50,909 bases of DNA, from positions 1 to 50,909 of the forward strand of contig VSPE01000013.1 of assembly GCA_009775225.1 (NCBI GenBank), in the 5' to 3' direction. The notes below the pieces were generated by a model. The model saw nothing but the letters and a program-made list of their open reading frames with translations. It did not search any database and was not told the origin of the DNA. Origin of the DNA: Muribaculaceae bacterium. GTDB taxonomy: Bacteria > Bacteroidota > Bacteroidia > Bacteroidales > Muribaculaceae. This document shows, in pieces, positions 34,887 to 43,435 of the stretch; positions within the stretch are counted from its first letter, which is position 1, and each line of letters opens with the position of its first letter. Position numbers and translations under genes: made by a program.

Positions 34887-36617
34887 TTAGAGATTAAGGT
34901 CGCTTAAAATTTCTTCATAGGTGCGAGAGCCTTCGGCGGGTTCACTCACGCCGTAAGCCTTCATGCTGTAGCCCTTGGCACGGATGTTACCGGTGGCGGT
35001 AACGTCGGTAGCCTTGGCCGAGAGCTTGAACCAGGTGCCTACCCCCGACTTGGCGCCGGCTACGGTGTTGTCCGTAACGGTAAGCTTGAACGAGGCAGCC
35101 TTGGCCGGGTCGATGTTGAAGTATGTGCAGTCGGTGCCGCGTGCGTCGACGAAGGTGTTGCCTTCTATTGCGACGGCGAGAGCCGAGGTAACGGAGTTGA
35201 GACGGCCGAGCACTACGGTGCCGGTGCCGAAGTTACGTGCATGGAAGACGCTGTTGCGGACAGTGATGCTCGATATGGCGTTGTCGCGGTTGTTAACGGG
35301 TGCGATAAGACCTGTGGTCGGAGCGCTGTAGTTTATGAAGCGGCAGCCGTCCACAAGCATAGAACCTACACTCTGTGTATTGGCCGTGCTCGAAGCCTGA
35401 AGCCAGAGGTTACCGCTGAACGCATTGAAGTCGCAATCCACAAATTCGAGAGCGCCGAGGCTGAACTTGAGCGAACGTGCGATATTGAATACCTGAGCTG
35501 TGGCAGGTGCTACATTGAGTTTCTCGAAGCGGATATGGTCTACAACATCGGTAAGGTCGAGTGTACCCTGGAGGCGGAGAGTAGACTTGCTTTGGCCGAA
35601 GCCCGGAGTCTGACCGAGGATAACGAGGGGCTTGGTTATGCCGCGCAGTGTGGTGGCCGATGCGGTATATGTGGAACCGGCCTTGAGGAATATCTTGATT
35701 TCCTCTACGCTCTCGTCCTGGTTGAGGGCTGCGTATACATCGTCGAACTTGGCAGAAGGCTCGACATAGGTATATCCTTCGGGCACGTCGACCTTGACAG
35801 ATGCCACTACGTCGTTTTCACGCCAGTTAATCTGACCGATGTTCACCGTGCAGCCTATCACAACCTGCTCTTCGGCATTGTTGAGGTTGAAGTCTACCTG
35901 TGTGAGCTGATTGGGAAGTACGGTGAAGTCCTGCTCGAAAGTTTTGGTCTTTACAACAGCGTCGTCCTTCAGATAGTCGAGGACAACCTTAACTTTCTCG
36001 CTCTCACAGCCGATGAGCACGGCATCCTGAGTATAGCCGATACCGCCGCCCGATGTTCCTGTTTCGAGAAGAATTTCAATAGGTTCGCCGATAACGGGCG
36101 CGCCGTTGCCGATATGATAGGCGGTTACGGGAGTGGTAATAGTAGCGCGAAGCTTGTTGTAGCTCTTGTCGGCCTTGACGTCGAGAGCCTTGAGGCGGAG
36201 AACGCCTGTGCGGGTCTCAAGTGCCATGGAAAGGTTGGAGCCGGCATTATAATAAACAGGAGTAGAGAAAGCGAAAGTCTGCTTTGCTTCTGGGTCCTGT
36301 TGTATAAGCTGCTCGTTGAGGTTCAGCGACGGTTCCTTTATAAGCGTAGCCTGGTTGGTGGCAAACACACGGTATGTGCCATTGGGGAGGGCAAAGCGAT
36401 ACGATGTGCCGATGTGTGAATAATACTCGCCGTTATCCTTATATATAAATAAGGGCTTGCTGTTGACGTCGGTGCCGTAGTAGATGCTGTAAGGCTCACC
36501 GTCGAGAGTCATCTCGAGGTTGCGGGTCACCGAAGTCTCATATACTTCATTCTTGTCGCATGCCGTGAGCGACGCCACTATGGCAAGGGCAAGGACTGAG
36601 TTCTTGATGTATTTCAT
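34887..36617 (-). CDS. Surface lipoprotein with fimbrillin-like N-terminus and beta-helix C-terminus
   Basis: 576 residues; lipobox LTAC (Cys 20). The N-terminal 240 residues look like a Mfa2/FimB-type beta-sandwich (FALPNGTYRVFATN, LSMALETRTGVLRLKAL). The C-terminal 300 residues are a right-handed beta-helix (IRFEKLNVAPATAQVFNI, LEFVDCDFNAFSGNLWL, ITVRNSVFHARNFGTG). The same helix class is found downstream of susD, so the locus carries two such proteins. It is placed before susC, 12 bp away, and 6 bp after the truncated gene upstream. Function unassigned. Confidence 0.75.
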   Translation of the reverse strand: MKYIKNSVLALAIVASLTACDKNEVYETSVTRNLEMTLDGEPYSIYYGTDVNSKPLFIYKDNGEYYSHIGTSYRFALPNGTYRVFATNQATLIKEPSLNLNEQLIQQDPEAKQTFAFSTPVYYNAGSNLSMALETRTGVLRLKALDVKADKSYNKLRATITTPVTAYHIGNGAPVIGEPIEILLETGTSGGGIGYTQDAVLIGCESEKVKVVLDYLKDDAVVKTKTFEQDFTVLPNQLTQVDFNLNNAEEQVVIGCTVNIGQINWRENDVVASVKVDVPEGYTYVEPSAKFDDVYAALNQDESVEEIKIFLKAGSTYTASATTLRGITKPLVILGQTPGFGQSKSTLRLQGTLDLTDVVDHIRFEKLNVAPATAQVFNIARSLKFSLGALEFVDCDFNAFSGNLWLQASSTANTQSVGSMLVDGCRFINYSAPTTGLIAPVNNRDNAISSITVRNSVFHARNFGTGTVVLGRLNSVTSALAVAIEGNTFVDARGTDCTYFNIDPAKAASFKLTVTDNTVAGAKSGVGTWFKLSAKATDVTATGNIRAKGYSMKAYGVSEPAEGSRTYEEILSDLNL

Positions 36618-36623
36618 AGTGGA

Positions 36624-37274
36624 TTATTGAAGGGGTGAAACGGATACGTTGAACGATGCAGAGCGTGCGGAAGCCTCTTCGGGTGTCGACCACGGAGCGA
36701 CTACGAAGTCGTTGCTGAGCACGGGCACGGTAATAGAATAGCGGTTGTTCGACAGGAACTTCACGCCGGTTTCGAGAGCTCCGGGAGTGTTGTTTACCTG
36801 CTGACCTCCCTTATAGAAAGCAAGGTCGAGGAGAGCGTCTTCCTCGGCAGCGGCGGCATTGAAGGTGTAGAAACCAACCTTATAGCCCTTAGAGGCATCG
36901 GTTGTGAAGTCGAAGCTCTTTATAGCAGCTGTGCCTGTAGCTACATTATATGTATCGGCCACAGAAGTCACATTTACATTAATTGCATCGAAGTAGGTCT
37001 GGGCAGACAGCTCGGCTTCGGTCTCTACCGGAGCAAATTCCACGCGAGCCACCACGCGTTGGAGGTTGAGAGTGAGTGCGCTCACCGACTTATCGGAAGC
37101 AAAACGCTCCACGCCCGACATCCATACAGGCTGTGCGCCCACAGGGTCAAGAGTGAGAGTGAGGTTTTCGAGCGCGTCCTTGCCGGTGATTGTGGCGGCA
37201 TTAGCGATAGCCACAGCCTGGTAGGTGTCGCCAAGAGGAAATTCCAGGCGGAAAGCACTCTGCTCGACCGACAC
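36624..37274 (-). CDS. Fimbrillin-like PUL protein, 5' end missing
   Basis: 216 residues if the GTG at 37274 is used, but the similar-looking coding frame goes on to about 37289 (RKHNVSVEQS) with no start codon, no signal peptide and no lipobox before it runs into the regulator gene on the other strand. The visible part has beta-rich fimbrillin-like segments (LTLNLQRVVARVEFAPV, NNRYSITVPVLSNDFVVAPW). Related PUL lipoproteins begin with a signal peptide, so roughly the first hundred residues are probably lost. It is first of the minus-strand PUL operon, whose promoter is therefore also missing. Confidence 0.55.
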   Translation of the reverse strand: MSVEQSAFRLEFPLGDTYQAVAIANAATITGKDALENLTLTLDPVGAQPVWMSGVERFASDKSVSALTLNLQRVVARVEFAPVETEAELSAQTYFDAINVNVTSVADTYNVATGTAAIKSFDFTTDASKGYKVGFYTFNAAAAEEDALLDLAFYKGGQQVNNTPGALETGVKFLSNNRYSITVPVLSNDFVVAPWSTPEEASARSASFNVSVSPLQ

Positions 37275-37286
37275 ATTGTGCTTACG

Positions 37287-40200
37287 ACATTCTCCAGCAC
37301 AAGTGGAAAAACATAAACATACCCGACGGCGTAAAAGACATTTACACCGATTCGAAAGGCCGGATATGGGTATACACTCCTACAAGACGGATAATTCTTG
37401 CCGACACCGACGGCAAAGCAGTATCGCTACGCGTACAACCCACCGGCGAGCTGCGCACAGTATTCACAGAACCGCTGTTCTTTGAAGACCACTACGGCAC
37501 AATATGGCTCGCCACGGAAGACGGTGCCCTGGGTTACTACGATGAAGCGCGCGACGCAATCGTGCCTTTCGCATTCACCGACACCAAAGACGCTTTCGCA
37601 AAAATACCTTCAGTAAAAAAGAACTTTATCGACCGTCAGAGAAACCTGTGGCTAATATCTGCCCAGGGGCTGTCGCTCACCAGTTTCGGATACGACAACT
37701 ACAGCAACGTGACTCTCGAGCCTAATGAAGAAACCCGCTCGGTTGTAGCCCTTGCCGACAGCACCCTCTTAGCCGGCTCGGTCAGCGGCATGGTGGCAAA
37801 ATACACTTCCGACGGCCGTCTGTGCGGATACTTCCGCCCAATCGGCGACGCCCACAAGACCAGCCTCTCACTCTCCCCCACCCCGGTTCTCTTTTCCGAT
37901 AAGGTATACGCGCTCTATGCCGACCGCGACAACAATGTGTGGATGGGCACGAAAGGCGACGGCCTCTACATGCTCGATACCGAAGGAAACATCACCCACT
38001 ACAGCCGACGCACCGGCAACTGCGGACTCGACTGCGACACCATATATTCAATAAGCCACGACCCACAGGGCTATCTGTGTATAGGCACCTATGGCGCAGG
38101 ATTGTTCATCTCTGAGCCGAGCACCGATGGCTCATATACTTTCAGACGCGTAAAAAACTATCCCACCGAGCGTTATAAATATATAAGGCGCGTACTTCGC
38201 AACAACGAAGGCGACTATCTAATATCCACCACCGAGGGCCTCATCACCTTTAAAGGAGATTTCAGCAACCCCGATGAAATCGTATTCACCGAATCGGTAC
38301 CCGTAAGCAACAGCGACAGCTCGCTACGCACCGCCAACGTGATGCAGACTCTCTCACTCTCAAACGGCAATACCCTCATCGCCACACAGGGCGGCGACGT
38401 CCAGCTCGTGGAAAGCACCTCTCTCACCGACGGCCCGCTGCGCTTCAGCTCACTGAGCGACCCCGACCTTGCAGCCGTGCTCTCGCGCTCCAACGTGCTC
38501 TCGATGACCGAAGACAGCAAAGGCAATGTATTTTTCGTGCGCGAATCCGACATCGTGGCATACCTCAACGGCTCCCACTCGATACTCGTTCTCGGCCCCA
38601 ACAACCTCGGTGGCACATTCGAGTTCACAGAAGCAATGCCCTCAATCGGCCCCGACGGCTGCATATACTTCGCAGCGGTAGGCGGCGTGGTGAAAGTAAA
38701 CCCCGAAGACCTAAACAGACAGCCCTATTCTCCGAACATCGTATTCACCGGTATGCACGTAAAGGGCAACCAGTACGAAGACTTCATACATAACCCCTCC
38801 AATATAGAGCTTGAAAGCGACCGGCGCGATTTCTCCATATCGTTCGCCGCACTCGACTACTCAGGCAACGGCCACATCGAATATGCTTACCGGCTTGCTC
38901 CTGAAGAGAACTGGAACTACCTCGGCAACAACAACTCTCTGCAAATCACAAACCTCAAGCCCGGCATCACACGCCTGTATATAAAGAGCACAAACAGCGA
39001 CGGCACCTGGGCCGACAACGAACGCTATATCGACATCCTCGTGCATCCCACTTTCTGGGAAAGTCCCTGGTCGAAAATCCTAATTATTATAGTGGTATTT
39101 GTGCTGGGATACTTCTTTGTGAGCTTCTACATAGCGAACCGCAAAAACCGCATGATGAAGCAGGTGCGCAAGCGCGAACGCGAGTTCTTCATCAACGCAA
39201 GCCACCGACTGCGCACTCCTCTTACACTCATCGGCTCGCCTGTTGTGGAGGTGCTCAACACCGAAGACCTCAGCGACACAGGCCGACAGCACCTCGAGAA
39301 AGTGAGCCGCAGCGCCAACTCCATGCTCGACATCGTGAACATGATGCTGCTTACCGAGTTCGAGAACTCCGACGTGGTAAGCGACGACTCCATACCCTGG
39401 CTGTCGGCAGCTGAACTGTCGTCGGCAAAAGAAGCAATGGAAGCACAGCGCGGCGACGACGAAAACAACAAAGGTCCGCGCGACAAGGAAATAACCATAT
39501 TAATCGTAGAGGACAACAACGACCTGCGACACTTCCTGCGCGACATCCTGTCGTCGCAGTACAACATCATAACGGCTGTTAACGGCAAAGACGGTCTTGA
39601 AAAGGCCGAAAAAGAACAGCCCGACTTCATTATCACCGACGTGACCATGCCCGAAATGGACGGACTCGCAATGGTACATCAGATTAAAGAACGAAAGAAG
39701 CTAAGCCACATACCTATAATCATACTCTCGGCAAAGGCATCTATGGAAGACCGCATGGAAGGCCTCAAGGCTGGCATCGAAGACTACATCACCAAGCCCT
39801 TCAGCGCCACATTCCTACGCCAGCGTATCGCCAACATCATATCTCAGCGCCGACTGCTGCAACAGGCTTACTTCGAACAATTAGGAACCGAAATGCAAAA
39901 AGCAGACCTCCCGACAACGGGCGACAACACCGCCGCTCCCGCTGCCGGCAATCAGGCACCCGTACGACAGGAATACCGACTCGACGCTCCTCAGATTATC
40001 GAGGCCGACCAGGTCATGATGGAAAAACTCATGAAATTCATCGAAGAACGCATCGGCGACGAAACGCTCCGCATCGAAGAGATGGCCGATGCCATGAGCA
40101 TGGGTCGAACAGTATTCTACGGCAAAATCAAAGCTATCGTTGGTATGTCGCCCTCCGACTTCCTCCGACGCCTGCGCATGCAGCGTGCCGAAGAACTAAT

Positions 40201-40351
40201 AACCAGAAGCAAGATGAATTTCTCGCAGATTGCCTTCAGCGTAGGCTTCTCTGACCCCAAATACTTTACAAAATGCTTCAAAAAAGAGACCGGCATGACT
40301 CCCTCGGAGTACAGACACAAGAAGCAGGAGGAACAGAACGCCAAAGGGTAA
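37287..40351 (+). CDS. Hybrid two-component regulator (HTCS), 5'-truncated, no visible HATPase domain
   Basis: Sensor-regulator of the PUL type. The propeller frame is open from about 37287 (ILQHKWKNINIPDGVKDIYT) without any ATG or GTG until 37562, so signal peptide and first blades are missing. Seen in order: propeller repeats (GRIWVYTPTR, GTIWLATEDGALGYYD, NNVWMGTKGDGLYML), Y_Y_Y domain, membrane helix near 39080-39140, HisKA box (EFFINASHRLRTPLTLIG, about 39183-39240), then only about 45 linker residues before the receiver (VEDNNDLRHF; phospho-Asp in IITDVTMPEMDGL; Lys in YITKPF), and AraC HTH (IEEMADAMSMGRTVFYGKI, IAFSVGFSDPKYFTKCFKKE). The usual HATPase_c domain of about 110 residues is absent. 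It should control the flanking pectin genes. Confidence 0.8.
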
Positions 40352-40373
40352 AAATTATTCGCTTATAAGTGTG

Positions 40374-40406
40374 AAATCGTACGGAAATCTGATTTTCGTA
40401 CGATTT
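40374..40406. promoter_or_regulatory. Long perfect palindrome before the uxaC operon (operator or terminator)
   Basis: Ten-base perfect arms AAATCGTACG (40374-40383) and CGTACGATTT (40397-40406). The pairing continues inward to a 14-bp stem with a 5-base TCTGA loop. TTTTC overlaps its right side, so it can serve as the terminator of the regulator gene (stop at 40351). As DNA it is a symmetric site 28 bp upstream of the uxaC -7 box, which suits an operator. CCGTAC at 40414-40419 repeats its core. Confidence 0.6.
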
Positions 40407-40433
40407 TCTACATCCGTACATATATAATATAGA

Positions 40434-40441
40434 TAATTTTG
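40434..40441 (+). promoter_or_regulatory. -7 element of the uxaC operon
   Basis: TAATTTTG, 44 bp before the uxaC ATG. No good TTTG at -33, as expected for an activator-dependent promoter. Confidence 0.5.
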
Positions 40442-40485
40442 GGCATTATTAAACATTGCACTAAGCAAAATCATGCTTCTGAACC

Positions 40486-41901
40486 ATGAAAGCCTTTAAC
40501 GACGAAAACTTCCTTCTTGACACCGCTGCCGCCCGGCAGCTCTACCACGACTACGCAGAGGGCCTGCCTATCATCGACTACCACTGCCACCTGATACCCG
40601 AATACGTAGCTTCAGACCACCGCTTCCCCAACCTATCGAAAATATGGCTTGAAGGCGACCACTACAAGTGGCGCGCCATGCGCACAAACGGCGTCGACGA
40701 GCGCTTCTGCACCGGTGCCAACACTTCCGACTGGGAGAAGTTCGAGAAATGGGCCGAGACTGTGCCCTACACAATGCGCAACCCGCTCTACCACTGGACT
40801 CACCTTGAGCTTAAAACCGCGTTCGGCGTAGAAAAACTCCTTAATCCCGCCACTGCCCGCGAAATCTACGACCACTGCACCGCCATGCTACAGACTCCCG
40901 AGCGCACAGCCCGCGGCCTCATGCGCCACTACAACGTGGAGGCAGTATGCACTACCGACGACCCCGTAGACTCGCTCGAACACCACCTCAAAGTGAAAAA
41001 CGACGGTTTTGAAGTGAAAATGCTGCCCACTTGGCGCCCCGACAAAGCTATGGCCGTAGAAGTACCCGCCGACTTCAAGGCATACCTCGACCGCCTCGCC
41101 GAAGTTTCGGGCGTGCAGATAAGCCGCTTCGCCGACCTTATACAGGCTCTTCAGGTTCGCCACGACTTCTTCGCCGTTGCCGGCTGCCGCCTTAGCGACC
41201 ACGGCATTGAAGAATTTTACGCCGAAGAATACACGCCTGCCGAAATCGAAGCTATTTTCGAGAAGGTATACACCCGCGGCGAAAAGCTCACCGACAACGA
41301 AATCAAGAAATTCAAGACCGCTATGATGGTCGAATTTGCCGTCATGGACCACGATGCCGGCTGGACTCAGCAGTTCCACTATGGTGCAATCCGCAACAAC
41401 AACTCCCGCATGATGGCTCAGCTCGGCCCCGACACAGGCTTCGACTCTATCGGCGACTTCACCGTAGCCAAGAAGATGTCGAAGTTCCTCGATATGCTCG
41501 CAGGACGCGACAAACTCGGCAAAACCATTATCTACAACCTCAACCCCCGCGACAACGAAGTTGTGGCAACCATGCTCGGCAACTTCCAGGACGGCCGCTA
41601 CGGCGCAGGTAAAATCCAGTTCGGCTCGGGCTGGTGGTTCCTCGACCAGAAAGACGGCATGGAGAAACAGATGACAGCCCTCAGCAACCTCGGCCTCCTC
41701 AGCCGCTTTGTTGGTATGCTCACCGACTCACGCTCCTTCCTGAGCTATCCCCGCCACGAATACTTCCGCCGCACTCTCTGCAACCTTCTCGGCACCGACA
41801 TCGAAAAAGGTCTGCTCCCCGCTTCTGAAATCGACTTCATCGGTCGCGAGATTGTAGCCAAAGTGTGCTACGGCAACGCCAAAGAATACTTCAAGTTCTA
41901 A
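40486..41901 (+). CDS. uxaC: Uronate isomerase (glucuronate/galacturonate isomerase)
   Basis: First intracellular step of uronate use: galacturonate to tagaturonate, glucuronate to fructuronate. 471 residues. MKAFNDENFLLDTAAARQLY is the usual start. The metal site motif DYHCHLIPEY, GDHYKWRAMRTNGV, CTTDDPVDSLEHH, LPTWRPDKAM and QLGPDTGFDSIGDF are visible, and ENF-type contacts are kept. Length is typical. It opens a tightly spaced run with exuT 9 bp downstream. Confidence 0.97.
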   Translation: MKAFNDENFLLDTAAARQLYHDYAEGLPIIDYHCHLIPEYVASDHRFPNLSKIWLEGDHYKWRAMRTNGVDERFCTGANTSDWEKFEKWAETVPYTMRNPLYHWTHLELKTAFGVEKLLNPATAREIYDHCTAMLQTPERTARGLMRHYNVEAVCTTDDPVDSLEHHLKVKNDGFEVKMLPTWRPDKAMAVEVPADFKAYLDRLAEVSGVQISRFADLIQALQVRHDFFAVAGCRLSDHGIEEFYAEEYTPAEIEAIFEKVYTRGEKLTDNEIKKFKTAMMVEFAVMDHDAGWTQQFHYGAIRNNNSRMMAQLGPDTGFDSIGDFTVAKKMSKFLDMLAGRDKLGKTIIYNLNPRDNEVVATMLGNFQDGRYGAGKIQFGSGWWFLDQKDGMEKQMTALSNLGLLSRFVGMLTDSRSFLSYPRHEYFRRTLCNLLGTDIEKGLLPASEIDFIGREIVAKVCYGNAKEYFKF

Positions 41902-41910
41902 CACTATACC

Positions 41911-43434
41911 ATGGAAAACACAACAACAATCGGAAGCCCCGCGGCTCAGTCTCAGGCGAAAGCGACCAACTTCCGCTGGTTTATCTGCGCGCTGCTCTTC
42001 TTCGCCACCACGGTCAACTACATGGACCGCCAGGTGCTGTCGCTCACGTGGAAAGACTTCATAGCTCCCGAGTTTCACTGGACTGACACCAACTACGCCA
42101 ATATCACCGCCATATTCTCTATAGTGTATGCCGTGGCAAACCTATTCGCAGGTCGCTTCATCGACTGGATGGGCACCAAGAAAGGCTACCTGTGGGCCAT
42201 ATTCATCTGGTCGGCAGGCGCCTGCCTCCATGCCCTCTGCGGCTGGGCCACCGAGCACACCCTCGGCCTCCACGACGCCGCACAGATGGTGTCGGCAACA
42301 GGTGCCGTAGCTTCCACGATAGCAATAACGAGTGTATACTACTTCATTGCCGCCCGCATCGTTCTGGGCATCGGCGAAGCCGGCAACTTCCCCGCCGCCA
42401 TTAAGGTCACAGCCGAATACTTCCCCAAGAAAGACCGCGCATTCTCAACCTCTATTTTTAATGCCGGCTCTACCGTGGGCGCACTTATCGCACCGCTCTC
42501 CATCCCCCCCCTGGCACGCTTCTTCAAAGACCTCGGCGTGGGCAACGGCTGGGAAATGGCATTCATCGTAATCGGAGGCCTCGGCTTCATCTGGATGGGC
42601 TTCTGGATGCTCTACTACAAGAAACCTGCCGAGAACCCTCGCGTCAACGCTGCCGAGAACCCTCGCGTCAACGCTGCCGAGCTCGCATATATTGAGCAGG
42701 ACAACCACACCCCCGATGAAACCACTCGCGACAAGGCTGAGAAGGAAGACAGCGACAGCGCTTCCATTCCCTTCCTCAAGTGCTTCCTATACCCGCAGAC
42801 ATGGGCCGTGTTCTTCGGCAAGTTCATGACCGACGGCGTATGGTGGTTCTTCCTCTTCTGGATACCTGCATATATCTCCGATGTCTACGGCTTCTCATCC
42901 GACACTCACACCGCACAGATGCTCATCTTCGTGCTCTACGCGCTCACCATGCTGTCTATCTACGGCGGCAAGCTCCCCACAATCATCATGGAGCGCACAG
43001 GCAAGAACCCCTATTCGGCCCGCATGCAGGCTATGTTCATCTTCGCACTCTTCCCGCTGCTGGCTCTCTTCGCCCAGCCCCTAGGCGAACACTCCTACTG
43101 GTGGCCCGTAATAATCATCGGCCTCGCCGGGGCGGCACACCAGTCGTGGTCGGCCAACATATACTCGGTAGTAGGCGACATGTTCCCCAAGAGCACTATC
43201 GCTACCATTATCGGTATCGGCGGCATGGCAGGCGGCATAGGCTCATTCCTTATCAACTTCTTCTCGGGCCGCCTCTTCGACTACGCAGCCGAGACAAACA
43301 TGCAGTTCATGGGCTTTGAAGGCAAAGCCTCCGGCTATTTCATCATATTCTGCATCTGCGGCGTGGCCTACCTCGTGGGCTGGCTCATCATGAAGGCATT
43401 AGTGCCCAAATACAAAATCATCAAAGTAGATTGA
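41911..43434 (+). CDS. exuT: Hexuronate transporter, major facilitator superfamily
   Basis: Inner-membrane proton symporter for galacturonate/glucuronate, 507 residues and about 12 membrane helices. Marks: FATTVNYMDRQVLSLTWKDF, AGRFIDWMGTKKGYLWAI, GEAGNFPAAIKVTAEYFPKK and AGGIGSFLINFFSGRLFDY. The central cytoplasmic loop contains an exact 24-bp tandem duplication (42628-42675) encoding AENPRVNA twice. It lies between uxaC and uxaB, which supports the uronate assignment. Confidence 0.92.
   Translation: MENTTTIGSPAAQSQAKATNFRWFICALLFFATTVNYMDRQVLSLTWKDFIAPEFHWTDTNYANITAIFSIVYAVANLFAGRFIDWMGTKKGYLWAIFIWSAGACLHALCGWATEHTLGLHDAAQMVSATGAVASTIAITSVYYFIAARIVLGIGEAGNFPAAIKVTAEYFPKKDRAFSTSIFNAGSTVGALIAPLSIPPLARFFKDLGVGNGWEMAFIVIGGLGFIWMGFWMLYYKKPAENPRVNAAENPRVNAAELAYIEQDNHTPDETTRDKAEKEDSDSASIPFLKCFLYPQTWAVFFGKFMTDGVWWFFLFWIPAYISDVYGFSSDTHTAQMLIFVLYALTMLSIYGGKLPTIIMERTGKNPYSARMQAMFIFALFPLLALFAQPLGEHSYWWPVIIIGLAGAAHQSWSANIYSVVGDMFPKSTIATIIGIGGMAGGIGSFLINFFSGRLFDYAAETNMQFMGFEGKASGYFIIFCICGVAYLVGWLIMKALVPKYKIIKVD
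42628..42675 (+). repeat. 24-bp tandem repeat in exuT
   Basis: Two identical 24-bp units (42628-42651 and 42652-42675), with six more bases of a third. In frame, it adds eight residues to the cytoplasmic loop between helices 6 and 7, so the transporter frame is kept. Confidence 0.9.
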
Positions 43435-43435
43435 A

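Noticed and set aside
37562..40351. GTG at 37562 as the true start of the regulator
   Set aside because: Propeller repeats continue in frame upstream to about 37287, and a start here would leave no signal peptide for a periplasmic sensor.
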